Below, in pieces: positions 9,201-15,730 of a DNA stretch of 22,895 nucleotides. The position numbers and the translations under genes were made by a program. The notes under the pieces are model-generated. The model did no database searches. It was not told the DNA's origin and saw only the letters and a list, made by a program, of their open reading frames with translations. This DNA comes from Planctomycetaceae bacterium (GTDB lineage Bacteria > Planctomycetota > Phycisphaerae > SM23-33). How positions within the stretch are numbered: position 1 is the stretch's first letter; every line of letters begins with the position of its first letter. The stretch lies in the NCBI GenBank assembly GCA_021371965.1, contig JAJFVE010000032.1, forward strand, positions 1 to 22,895, given 5' to 3'.

Positions 9201-10428
9201 CGCCAAGATTCGTCAGCAGCGTGGTCACGTTGGCGGCCGTAAACTCACCCGTTCCGCCCACGGCCACTGCAAACGTGCCGCCGCTGCCTACCAGGATGTT
9301 GTCGGCCGTCCAGTCCGCCGCATTACCGCCGTAGAGCGACGCGGTGGTGGCAAACTTCAGCGTGCCGGCGCTGATCGTCGTCGCGCCGGCATAGCTGTTG
9401 ACGCCGGTGAGGGTCTCGGTGCCGCCGCCGATCTTAACCAACCCGCCGTCGCCGGAAATGCTCCCGGCGTAGCTGCCACTCTTGTCTGCCCCGCCCAAAG
9501 TTAACGTACCGGTTCCCAGCATGACGTTGCCGCCCGTAGTGCCGCCGCCGGCAAGGGACCCGATCTGCGTGTCGTACCCATTGAGGTCCAGCACCACCCC
9601 TGCCGTATTGGCCAGCGTCACCGCTGAATTCAGGCCCAAGGCGCCGCTGACATCGGCCACCGACGCCGCGCCGGCTTTGACTGTTCCGCTATTAATGGTC
9701 GTCGCGCCGCTATAGGTGCTCTGGCCCGAGAGCGTCAAAGCGCCGGCCCCGGTCTTGATCACCCCGCCACTGCCGCCGATGGTGCCCGAGAACGCGCTGG
9801 CAGCCGCCAGATCCAGCGTCAGCGTCCCGGTGAGGTTAGAGACCGTGCCGCTGCCTGAAAGTGACGTGATCCGTCCACTAGCGACGTTGCTGATAGTCCC
9901 GCCGGAGAACGAAAAGGCCGTCAAAGAATTGGCAATTGTATGTCCCGTTAAGTTCAGGGTGCCGCTTTCGACGAACAGTCTGGCTTGAGGACCCGGGTAA
10001 CCTGATGAACCATTGTCAATGTTGCCGTTGACTATTAACGTGCCGCCCTGGATGTATAACGAACCGGCGTTTCCGCCGTCGTAGCTTGCGTAGGAGATAC
10101 GCACATTTCCAGCCGTCAGGGTTCCACCTTTGAGCAGGAGGGTCCCGGCCCCGTTGGAAAAGCCTCCGGACGGATTGCCGGAGTAGTAGCCCAAAGTCAG
10201 CTGCGAGATCGCCGTGTAGTTTGTGGGGCTGGTGGCGTATGTCCCGAGGCTATTGTCGAAGGTCACAACACTGTTTCCGGCGATCATGCCGTTATATGCC
10301 GCCCACTTGCTTGGGTTTCCCCAGTCACCGTTGCCGCTGATCCAACCGGTCGTGGCAGCCCCGGCTTGGTTGGCAATGGCGAGTAGCAGCACCGCGACCA
10401 GAGCGGAACAGACAAGCATCTTTCGCAC
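3211..10428 (-). CDS. Giant PEP-CTERM protein with autotransporter-associated beta-strand repeats
   Basis: The product is a 2405-residue exported protein, probably a surface or matrix adhesin. Residues 1-24 (basic start, long Leu/Ala core, ANQAGA cleavage area) are a Sec signal. The body carries 16 copies of the motif (K-x-G-x-G-T-L-T-L-S-G-x-N-T-Y-x-G-x-T-T), from about residue 230 to 2180, each at the head of a 100-165-residue beta-rich module (TIGR02601-like family). A LSPGNSPGE segment precedes the C-terminal domain. The tail is VPEP (2380-2383), a hydrophobic helix and RLRRRK: a textbook PEP-CTERM sorting signal for exosortase/archaeosortase-type processing. No outer-membrane barrel follows, so despite the repeat name this is not an autotransporter. 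I saw no Cys after the signal peptide, and Gly, Thr, Ser, Ala and Asn dominate. The GTG at 10428 follows AGAAAGG by 10 nt; ATG 10419 is the alternative start. The ligand is unknown. Confidence 0.92.
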   Translation of the reverse strand: MRKMLVCSALVAVLLLAIANQAGAATTGWISGNGDWGNPSKWAAYNGMIAGNSVVTFDNSLGTYATSPTNYTAISQLTLGYYSGNPSGGFSNGAGTLLLKGGTLTAGNVRISYASYDGGNAGSLYIQGGTLIVNGNIDNGSSGYPGPQARLFVESGTLNLTGHTIANSLTAFSFSGGTISNVASGRITSLSGSGTVSNLTGTLTLDLAAASAFSGTIGGSGGVIKTGAGALTLSGQSTYSGATTINSGTVKAGAASVADVSGALGLNSAVTLANTAGVVLDLNGYDTQIGSLAGGGTTGGNVMLGTGTLTLGGADKSGSYAGSISGDGGLVKIGGGTETLTGVNSYAGATTISAGTLKFATTASLYGGNAADWTADNILVGSGGTFAVAVGGTGEFTAANVTTLLTNLGGLGGAVNNNGLQAGSSIGFDTTNAGGSFTVADNIADSTGTGAGAIGVTKLGSGTLFLTGVNTYTGATNISGGVINIQSAAALGGPAGGVTVSSGTALEIQGGITVGNEALSLAGTGIGSGGALHNISGNNEWQGAVTLTGATRINSDADTLTLSNANAITAANLNLTLGGSGDGLVTGAVDIGTGWLTKDGSGTWTLSGVNTYGGLSIISGSLVTGDSGPLGDVTLTGGSLDLATLSRSAGAVSIVAAAADGGDTIFNGSLTGTSYSASNADGNAIVSAGLLANGAAGLTKTGAGTLTLSGANTYTGATIISAGAVVMSGSGTLGGGTANLTLSGGSLDLGTLSETVGAVSITAPAASGGDTIYNGSLAGSSYAVSNTTGNVTLSANLLANGAGGLAKSGAGTLTLSGDNTYAGATTVTAGVLNIQSGTALGTTAAGTTVSANAALQIQGGITVGAEALTLNGTGVSTTGALRNLSGDNVWQGTVTLGSAARINSDAGSLTFNTAATSITATNLALTLGGAGDGTIGGIIATGTGALIKDGTGTWTLGGANTYTGATTINNGTLRSGANEVIVNASAVTVSGVAGTIATLDLNGYTETLNALTLGGAAATGGASVTTGDGSLILGGNVTFANAGNPLGATISGNVNLGGTTRTFTVNNSTTADNDLMISAIISNGNLIKAGAGTMLLSGANTYSGVTTVSVGTLTTSGSGTLGDGSSTNGLTMSGGSLDLGTLNQTIGALSITAAPASGDTIFNGSLTGTSYAASLGSGTAVVSANLLANGAAGVTKTGNGTLALSGSNTYAGTTLVSAGVLRANDGVGLPTVSLLTINGGVFETGADLVRDGGTLAGQMQITGGTSGFSAYGASVQIAFGSLDNPTDLTWGTAPFNPATALMLNQTTANDTLEFLNAINLGTTAKKVNVSASGAYAATMSGVLSSSGAAGGLTKEGVGTLILSNANTYTGVTTVSAGVLELTNANALPGGIGATGGTSNLTFNGGVIGLGDGDFTRSLNTAATVSAATFTSNGGWAAYGADRVVNLGGASATITWGTTTGTGLNAKTLILGASSATHMVDFQNPLDLGNAARIVQVDDGAAAIDGKLSGVLSGVGGGLTKNGTGTLLVSGVNSYTGVTTIGAGILKLGSAGDGVNTPLGTTAAGTSITAGAALDLNGFTLSTAEGLTIRGTGILSGGSLTNSSSTAATYSGLLTLGATGTSIVADNGDIIISNTGTITGGGFTLTLGGSNTGSSIASIIGTTSGTLTKVGSGTWTLSGANTYTGLTTVSGGTLAYGADNVINTGAVTVNGAGAVLAMGGYSDSVGAVTLTAGDITGTGTLTSTSVFTMNNADSTSASVALAGNVALNKTLAGTLTLSGANSYTGLTTISAGVLKLGAAGDGTNGPLGTTAAGTTITAGAALDLNGFSLSTAEALTIRGTGISSGGSLMNSSSTAATYSGLLTLGAAASIVADNGDIIISNTGTITGTAAAFTLTLGGSSTDSSIASVIGTTTGGLTKIGSGTWTLSAANTYTGTTTVNGGTLAYGVDNVINTGGVTINGVDAVLDMGAFSDTVGAVILTSGSITGSGTLTATGYTMNNAAEASASVNLAGTVGLTKTQAGTLTLSGVNTYAGATSITTGAISINSIKNADGTASALGAPTTAANGTIAMNGSTLIYTGGGDTTNRVVNLSGTTGGATLDQSGSGLLKFTSNFTATGAGLKTLTLQGSTAGVGEIGGAIVNNNATNKTSLTKDGSGTWVLSGANTYSGSTLISDGTLMLGGLGTINASSGIVLDGPSAHFITNSSVAVTAPITITQGSIGGSGAIATAMTIGAGAVLSPGNSPGEQDYLAGLTWDAGGSFLFEINDASGTAGNVGGGWDMVGVTGALNLSALSETAQFNILLTSLKADNTAGEAVNFDKTASYAWLLADSSTTISTFSGSSQFLIDATAFSNAIDGAFAVVRGDSITGGDDTRLYLTYTGVPEPATASLLLIGAATLIARLRRRKA
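3930..9740 (-). repeat. Array of 16 beta-strand repeat modules inside the PEP-CTERM gene
   Basis: The DNA coding for 'NTYxG' recurs at about 3936, 4339, 4635, 5080, 5380, 5823, 6322, 6796, 7110, 7541, 7963, 8283, 8593, 9011, 9389 and 9711. Spacings fall into classes near 300-320 bp and 420-445 bp, with a few longer ones. Modules of one class share family sequence: those beginning at 6796, 7963 and 8283 carry 'GGSLDLGTL ... NGSL.G.SY', while those at 7541 and 8593 carry 'WQG.VTL ... RINSDA ... LTLGG.GDG'. This suggests growth by duplication of several module types. Confidence 0.85.
4340..5824 (-). repeat. Tandem duplication of a ~744-bp two-module block
   Basis: Two adjacent copies (about 4340-5080 and 5081-5824) code for near-identical 248-residue blocks. 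Both contain LGTTAAGT, ITAGAALDLNGF, LTIRGTGI, SSSTAATYSGLLTLGA and IVADNGDIIISNTGTITG, then VGSGTWTLSG-like and GTLAYG segments. Matching landmarks are offset by 744-747 bp, so differences include whole-codon indels that keep the frame. This is the least diverged repeat in the gene and probably its most recent expansion. Confidence 0.85.
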
Positions 10429-10553
10429 AGAGCACCGGCCTTTCTAATGCTTCCGAATACACAGACAGATCACCCGGAAATCAAATGCACACCTGGAAAG
10501 GTCGGAATTGCCTTCTACGGCCCCCTGCGGCCGTCAATTTGACCTTTGATAGA

Positions 10554-10581
10554 AAATTACCACAATTCTACATTTTGTCAA
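10554..10581 (-). promoter_or_regulatory. Possible promoter for the giant PEP-CTERM gene
   Basis: On the minus strand a perfect TTGACA (10581-10576) is followed after 16 nt by TAATTT (10559-10554, weak -10). An overlapping alternative is TTGTCA (10595-10590), a 19-nt spacer, then TAGAAT (10570-10565). Either would give a leader of roughly 120-135 nt before the start at 10428. The choice cannot be made by eye, and the 16-nt version has only a 3/6 -10 match. Confidence 0.35.
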
Positions 10582-10597
10582 GCAGCAATTGACAAAA
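10573..10597. promoter_or_regulatory. Perfect 9-bp inverted repeat, candidate operator
   Basis: Plus-strand TTTTGTCAA (10573-10581) and TTGACAAAA (10589-10597) are exact reverse complements separated by 7 nt. The -35 candidates of the giant-gene promoter lie inside the arms, so a dimeric repressor or activator bound here would control it. The AT-rich stem and lack of a following T-tract argue against it being the efflux operon's terminator. Confidence 0.5.
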
Positions 10598-10678
10598 CGC
10601 AGGAAGTGCCCCGGACCTTTGCGGCGTCGTATCGGGGGGGGGGCCGCCGGAATTTTGGTCGATATACCGACCGATCAA

Positions 10679-13600
10679 TCAACCACCACTACCGGGGCCT
10701 GCCGGCGCGGTTCTGCCGTTTACCAGGACGTACAGGACCGGAAGGATCAGCAGCGTCATCGCCAGGGACGTGACCAGGCCGCCGAAGATCACCGCCACCA
10801 GCGGACGCTGAATTTCGCTGCCGGTGCCAGTGGCCAGCAGCATGGGAACCAGGCCCAGCATCGTCGTCAGCGTGGTCATCATCACCGGCCGCACGCGGCG
10901 GCGGCAGGCAGAGAATACGGCATCCTTGACGCCCATTCCCTCCGCACGGAGCTGGTCGATGAAACTCACCAGGATCAGCGCGCCGGTGACGTCAGCGCCA
11001 AAGAGGGCGATGAACCCCACTGCCGCCGAGACGCTCAGGTTCATGTCCAGCACGTAGATCGTGACCACGCCGCCGACCATCGCCGACATGAGGTTGCTCA
11101 TGACCAGCAAGGCGCTCTTGACCGACTGAAGCGACATGAACAACAGCAGGAAGACCAGGGCGATGACGATGGGTACGACGATCGTCAGCCGCGCCATCGC
11201 GCGCTGCTGGTTCTCGAACTGCCCGCCCCAGGCGATGCGATAGCCGGCTGGCAGTTCGCCCTCGACGCCGGCCAGCGCCTCGCGGGCCTGCGCGACGAAG
11301 GAGCCGATGTCGCGCCCGCGGACGTTGACCTCGACGACCAGGCGGCGCACGGAATCCTCGCGGCTGATTTGCGCGGGAACCTGCACTTCCTTGATGTCGG
11401 CCAGTTCGGACAGAGGCACTTTGTATCCGCCACCGGAGTGGATCATCAGCGAGCGGATCTTTTCGGGGGTGTCGCGGCTGTTCTGGGGAAATCGCACGAG
11501 CACGTCGAACCGCTTCTGCCCTTCGAAAACAGTCGTGGCCACCTTGCCGCCGACCGCCGTCTCGATCAGCGAGCTGATGTCCTGGACGTTTATCTTGTGC
11601 CTGGCCATCGCCAGGCGATTGTGCTGCACTTCCAGTTGCGTGAACCCCGAGATCTGTTCGATCTTCACGTCGTGCGCCCCTTCGACTGCCGACAGCAGCG
11701 GGGCTATCTTCTCGGCCGTTTGACGCAACACCTCCATATCGTCGCCGATAATCTTGACCGCCACGTCGGACTTGATGCCGCTGAGCAGTTCGTTCACGCG
11801 AAGCGCGATCGGCTGCGAAAATGCCGGCCGCATGCCCGGCACGGCCGCAAGCTCCCTGCCCACCGCCTGCACCAGCGATTCCTTGGTCGTGCCCCTGGAC
11901 CACTGGTCTTTAGCTTTGAGCATGATCAGCAGGTCGCTCTGCTCGGGTCCCATCGGGTCTTCGGATATCTCGGCGCGGCCGGTCTTGGAAACGACCGACG
12001 TGATCTCCGGTATCTTGGCCAGCAGTCGCTTTTCCAGTTCGGTGCATTGTACGGCCGAGCCTTCGACGCTGGCCGTGGGCAGGCGCACGAGGTTGATCGC
12101 CAGGGCGCCTTCCTCCAGCGCCGGCAGAAACTCGGTGCCCAGCTTGGGAATCAGCGTGAGCGAGGCGGCCACGATGACCGCCGCAACGCCCACGGAGATC
12201 CACTTGCCCTTCATCGACAACCGGAGCACCGGCATGTAAAGCCACTCGATGGCCGCCACGAGCAGGTTGCCTTTCTCGCTCTGAGGCTTGCGTTTGACCA
12301 GCAGCGCCGCCAGGGCGGGTATGACCGTCACCGTGACGACCAGCGAGCCCACCAGGGCGAAGATCATCGTCAGCGCCAACGGCTTGAACATTTTCCCTTC
12401 GGTCGATTCCAGCGAAAACAGTGGCACGCACACGATAATGATCAGCAGGAACGAGAACCCGACCGGGCGAATCACCTCCCGCGCCGCCTCGTAGGCGATC
12501 TCGACGCGCGACAGGCTCGACAGCGCCTTCTCGCGCATGTGCCGCAGAACGTTCTCCGTGATGACGATCGCGCCATCGACCACCATCCCGATCGCCACGC
12601 ACAGGCCGCCCAGGCTCATCAAGTTGGCCGTCACGCCCTGCCAGCCCATCAGAATGAACGTCGCCGCGGCGGTCATTGGCAGCAGCACCGCGACGATCAG
12701 GGCCGCCCGCACGTCCCACAAAATCAGGAACAGGATCAGCACGATCAGGACCATGCCTTCGCCGATGGCCTTGGAAACCGTCTCGATGCACGCGTCGATC
12801 AGATCCGTGCGGTCATAGAACGGGACGATCTTCACCCCCGGCGGCAGCGACTTCTGGATCTCCGGCACCGCCGCCTTCACGCGGTCGACCACCTCCTTGG
12901 AGTTGGCGCCCTTGAGCATGATGGCCATGCCCAGAACCGCCTCGCCGCGGCCGTCCTTGGTGACCACGCCGTTGCGGGTCTGGTGTCCGATTTTCACCTC
13001 CGCCACGTCCTTGAGGTACACCGGCGAGCCATCATCGGCCTTGAGGACGATGCTCTCGATGTCGGCGATGTCGCGGATGAGGCCTTGGGAGACCACATTC
13101 ATCTGCTCCCAATCCTGCACGAGAAAACCGCCGCTGGCGTTGGCGTTGTTCTTCTCCAGCGACTCCAGGATCTCCGCCGGCGTGATCTTGTACTTCAGCA
13201 GCAGGCTTTCACTGGGCACAACGTGGAACTGCTTGACGAACCCGCCGAAACTGTTGACCTCGTTGACCCCCTCCAGCCGCCGCAGTTGCGGCGTGACCAG
13301 CCAGTTCTGAAGCGTCCGCAGACTTGTCAGATCATGCTCGCTCCTGGCCATCGCCGAGCCGCATTGCGGGCACGGGTCCTGCGTGCGGGAGAACTGCGAC
13401 GCGTGCCGCGGGCAGTAGTAACCCGACTCGAGCGAGTACTGGTAGATCTCGCCCAGGCCTGTCGAGATCGGACCCATCTCCGGATCGAGGCCTTTGGGCA
13501 GTTTCTCCCTGGCCGCGGCCAGGCGCTCGAAGACCACCTGGCGCGTGAAGTACGTGTCGGCATCGTCATCGAAAACGATAATGACCTGCGAGAGCCCCGC

Positions 13601-13861
13601 CTTGGAGGCACTGCGAACCTGCTTGACCTTCGGCAGCCCGCCCATCTCGAGCTCGATGGGCGCAGTGATGAGGCGCTCCACCTCGCCCGGAGCCAGGCCC
13701 GGCGACTCGGTCAGGATCATCACCTGCACGTTGGTCACGTCGGGAAAGGCGTCGATGGGCAGCTTCTTCCAGGCAAACGCGCCTGCCCCGATCAGCACCG
13801 CGCCCGCCAGGATCATCAAGAGCTTTTCTCTAAGGACAAAACGAAGTAGGTGGTCAAGCAT
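10679..13861 (-). CDS. Heavy-metal efflux RND permease, CusA/CzcA family, with zinc-ribbon-like insert
   Basis: This 1060-residue inner-membrane pump is the proton-driven part of a tripartite metal exporter. Family features are FAWKKLPIDAFPDVTNVQV after TM1, ALEEGALAINLVR, the TM4 segment GMVVDGAIVITEN with the proton-relay Asp and a nearby Glu, the TM6-linked MFKPLALTMIFAL, and the C-terminal GFIALFGADVTGALILVSFI. The relay segment lacks the extra Asp of CzcA (LDFG) and is closer to CusA (AIG.MVD), so monovalent copper/silver is possible, but the metal is not settled. Unusually, residues 150-167 insert C150-x2-H153...C164-x2-C167 between GEIYQYSLE and the DLTSLRTLQNW porter segment. ATG 13861 has AGGAG 7 nt upstream; a 36-residue extension to 13969 only translates the intergenic hairpins. 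It follows the adaptor gene by 104 bp. Confidence 0.93.
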   Translation of the reverse strand: MLDHLLRFVLREKLLMILAGAVLIGAGAFAWKKLPIDAFPDVTNVQVMILTESPGLAPGEVERLITAPIELEMGGLPKVKQVRSASKAGLSQVIIVFDDDADTYFTRQVVFERLAAAREKLPKGLDPEMGPISTGLGEIYQYSLESGYYCPRHASQFSRTQDPCPQCGSAMARSEHDLTSLRTLQNWLVTPQLRRLEGVNEVNSFGGFVKQFHVVPSESLLLKYKITPAEILESLEKNNANASGGFLVQDWEQMNVVSQGLIRDIADIESIVLKADDGSPVYLKDVAEVKIGHQTRNGVVTKDGRGEAVLGMAIMLKGANSKEVVDRVKAAVPEIQKSLPPGVKIVPFYDRTDLIDACIETVSKAIGEGMVLIVLILFLILWDVRAALIVAVLLPMTAAATFILMGWQGVTANLMSLGGLCVAIGMVVDGAIVITENVLRHMREKALSSLSRVEIAYEAAREVIRPVGFSFLLIIIVCVPLFSLESTEGKMFKPLALTMIFALVGSLVVTVTVIPALAALLVKRKPQSEKGNLLVAAIEWLYMPVLRLSMKGKWISVGVAAVIVAASLTLIPKLGTEFLPALEEGALAINLVRLPTASVEGSAVQCTELEKRLLAKIPEITSVVSKTGRAEISEDPMGPEQSDLLIMLKAKDQWSRGTTKESLVQAVGRELAAVPGMRPAFSQPIALRVNELLSGIKSDVAVKIIGDDMEVLRQTAEKIAPLLSAVEGAHDVKIEQISGFTQLEVQHNRLAMARHKINVQDISSLIETAVGGKVATTVFEGQKRFDVLVRFPQNSRDTPEKIRSLMIHSGGGYKVPLSELADIKEVQVPAQISREDSVRRLVVEVNVRGRDIGSFVAQAREALAGVEGELPAGYRIAWGGQFENQQRAMARLTIVVPIVIALVFLLLFMSLQSVKSALLVMSNLMSAMVGGVVTIYVLDMNLSVSAAVGFIALFGADVTGALILVSFIDQLRAEGMGVKDAVFSACRRRVRPVMMTTLTTMLGLVPMLLATGTGSEIQRPLVAVIFGGLVTSLAMTLLILPVLYVLVNGRTAPAGPGSGG

Positions 13862-13890
13862 TGCCCATCTCCTGCCGCTGGTCGTTTCCG

Positions 13891-13953
13891 TGGCATGGGC
13901 CGTCTCGCCCATGCTCCCGCTCCTGTGGCATGGGCGTCTCGCCCATGCTCGGG
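13891..13953. repeat. Two tandem planctomycete-type hairpin repeats
   Basis: Two copies sit between the adaptor and pump genes: GCATGGGC-CGTCTC-GCCCATGC (13893-13914) and GCATGGGC-GTCTC-GCCCATGC (13928-13948). Each has an 8-bp perfect stem, and the flanks (tg/gt before, tc after) are also shared. Read as protein it gives HGRDxxAT or MGETPMP, fragments I recall in many spuriously annotated planctomycete proteins, so it is a dispersed repeat rather than code. In the operon mRNA it would form two strong hairpins between the two cistrons. Confidence 0.75.
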
Positions 13954-13965
13954 CTTTCCGCTCCG

Positions 13966-15627
13966 TCAATCCGCGCAGCCGGCGCCCATCTTGGCCCGGA
14001 GCACGTCGCTCTTGAACATGAACCCCCCGCCGGCAACGACTTTCTCCCCGGTCGTAAGCCCGCTGAGAATCTCAATCAGTTCGCCCTGCGCCTTGCCCAC
14101 GTTCACGTCGCGGCGAAGCCACAAGTCGTCTTTCCAGTGGACGAAGGCGAATGTCTTTCCCTCGTCATTCAGCACGGCGTGGCGCGGAACCAACGCGACC
14201 TTCCGTTTCTCCGTCAGCGGGATTTCCACGGCCGCAAACATCCCCGGCCGCAGCTTGCCCTGTTCATTTCTGACCTGCACCCGCGCCTTGATCGTGCGCG
14301 TGGCCTCATTCACCGCGCTATCAAGAAGGTCGACAAAACCCGGGAACGTTTCCGCAAAGCCGGCGACTTTGACGGCGGCCTGGGGCTTTTGGTTCGCGGC
14401 CAGGCGGTCGTGCAGCGGACCGAGGTCGCGCTCGTACACGTCGCACCAGACCCAGACGTTGGACGTGTCGGCAATCATGAACAGGCTCCCAGAAGCCTCC
14501 ACGAACTTGCCTTCGCAAGCATTCAACACGGCGATGACTCCCGCGCGCGGGGCCTTGACCTCCAGTTGGGCGAAACGGCCGTTCTCCTTCATCAGCGGCA
14601 CGCCCTTGATGGCTTCGTCATCCATGCCCAACAAGTGCAACCGCTGCCTGGCGGCGGCGAGCCTGGTCTGGGCCAGCTTGAAGGCGTTCTCGGCCTTGAG
14701 CCGATCGAGTTTCGCGTTGAGATGGATCTCCTCCAGCAAGGCCGCATAGTCGGCCTGGGTAGTTTCCATCTCGCGATGGGCCGTTTCAAGATCGGACTGC
14801 GTGGTGGCCTTCTTGACCATGAGCGATTTCTCGCGGTCCAGATTGATCTTGGCCTGGCGCAGGCGCACCACGGCGCCGACGAGCTTGGACTTCCAGTCGC
14901 CCAGCGTCTCGGCCGGAATGTCCGAACCGGGGTTGTTCCGGGCCGACGCCAGGAGCCTTTCCAGTGCCGAACTGATCGTGGTCTGCCGGGTCTGTTCCTG
15001 CAGCGCCACCTCGGCCACAGTGTAGGCTTCCTGGTAGGCGGCCTTGGCCTGGCCGAAGTCGCCCGAATGGATGATCGCCAGAACCTCCCCCGCTTGCACC
15101 TTGTTGCCCAGACGCACCTTGACAGCCACGATCTTGCCCGCGGCCGCCGGCAGCACATCCACTTGCGTCGTCTGATCGTACTGGACTTCGCCGGTCAGGT
15201 GCAGCGTTTGGCCCACGTCCCCTTCCTGCACCGTGGCCGTCTTCGTCAGGGCAGCGGTCACCGACGGATCCACTTTCACCACGCCCAGTTCGTAGCGGCA
15301 CTCGTCGCAGTCGATGTGCCGGATCTTGTGCTCGCAGACCTTCTTCTCGATGTCCTTGAGGTCGACGCTGCCCTTGGGCGGGCAGCAGTCGTCTTCGCCC
15401 GCAGCCTTGGGCTTGCTCGTCGGGGCGCTGGGCTCGTGTCCTTCGTGGGCATCCTTTGCCGCGGGCGCACCGTGATTGTGGCCGTCACCTTCGCCATGCG
15501 TCTGTTTCTCCTGGGCGCGGTCGTCCGGTTTCTTCTGGCACCCCGCGGCGCCCAGCAGCAAGAAGGCCACGCAAATGGCCGCGACAGACCAGATGCGCAA
15601 ATACGAATACTTCGTGTTGACCGGCAT
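13966..15627 (-). CDS. Periplasmic adaptor lipoprotein of metal RND efflux system (CusB/HlyD type)
   Basis: This 553-residue membrane-fusion protein should bridge the RND pump to an outer-membrane channel. Residues 1-30 are a lipoprotein signal ending LLLGAAGC, so Cys30 is the likely lipidation site. A His-rich stretch follows (H44, H50, H52, H61, H64), then Cys81-Cys82, and a second metal-type motif C98-x-H100...C107-x2-C110 ending in RYELGVVKVD. Barrel-sandwich (lipoyl-like) halves are near GKIVAVKVRLGNKVQAGEVL and APRAGVIAVLNACEGKFVEA, separated by a long alpha-helical hairpin. The beta-barrel and proximal domains follow (VWVWCDVYERDLG, KLRPGMFAAVEIPL, VPRHAVLNDEG). ATG 15627 has AGGAG 7 nt upstream; 24 extra residues to 15699 have no such support. 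The gene is second in the operon, after the Cys-rich protein. Confidence 0.92.
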   Translation of the reverse strand: MPVNTKYSYLRIWSVAAICVAFLLLGAAGCQKKPDDRAQEKQTHGEGDGHNHGAPAAKDAHEGHEPSAPTSKPKAAGEDDCCPPKGSVDLKDIEKKVCEHKIRHIDCDECRYELGVVKVDPSVTAALTKTATVQEGDVGQTLHLTGEVQYDQTTQVDVLPAAAGKIVAVKVRLGNKVQAGEVLAIIHSGDFGQAKAAYQEAYTVAEVALQEQTRQTTISSALERLLASARNNPGSDIPAETLGDWKSKLVGAVVRLRQAKINLDREKSLMVKKATTQSDLETAHREMETTQADYAALLEEIHLNAKLDRLKAENAFKLAQTRLAAARQRLHLLGMDDEAIKGVPLMKENGRFAQLEVKAPRAGVIAVLNACEGKFVEASGSLFMIADTSNVWVWCDVYERDLGPLHDRLAANQKPQAAVKVAGFAETFPGFVDLLDSAVNEATRTIKARVQVRNEQGKLRPGMFAAVEIPLTEKRKVALVPRHAVLNDEGKTFAFVHWKDDLWLRRDVNVGKAQGELIEILSGLTTGEKVVAGGGFMFKSDVLRAKMGAGCAD

Positions 15628-15730
15628 GGTGTTTCTCCTGCCTTTTGGGTCTAGAGTGTCTGCGGCATCTGCCTTGCGCCAGGCAAAGCACATGCACAAC
15701 GGTGCGGCGGATCGAACGAGGGAAGTGGGA

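Larger units (their letters stand above)
10429..10678. other. Intergenic region between the RND pump gene and the PEP-CTERM gene
   Basis: This 250-bp stretch lies past the pump stop and before the giant-gene start, both genes being on the minus strand. It is clearly more AT-rich than its neighbours. It holds a run of ten G (10634-10643), the 9-bp inverted repeat at 10573-10597, candidate promoter elements, a small hairpin ACGGCC-N6-GGCCGT (about 10517-10534) in the expected leader, and a 5-bp hairpin GGTCG-N6-CGACC near 10658-10673 just after the pump gene. No open frame with coding character is visible. I saw no strong intrinsic terminator for the pump operon. Confidence 0.6.

Noticed and set aside
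3930..9740. Regularly spaced repeats that might suggest CRISPR or satellite DNA
   Set aside because: Repeat units are hundreds of bases long, degenerate at DNA level and in frame within one protein; there are no short identical repeats with unique spacers.
3740..9988. Many plus-strand frames of 60-220 codons opposite the repeat gene
   Set aside because: They are periodic shadows of the repeat DNA (Val/Pro/Ala-rich), while the minus strand gives one continuous protein with signal peptide and PEP-CTERM tail.
10589..13849. Plus-strand open frame of 1086 codons
   Set aside because: It is the exact antisense of the RND pump gene, with low-complexity His/Arg/Gln-rich translation, no domain and no ribosome site.
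13862..13969. Upstream-extended start for the RND pump
   Set aside because: The extra 36 residues only translate the dispersed hairpin repeats; ATG 13861 has a good ribosome site and begins directly before TM1.
13861..15654. Plus-strand open frame of 597 codons
   Set aside because: It is antisense to the adaptor gene and begins inside the intergenic hairpin repeats.
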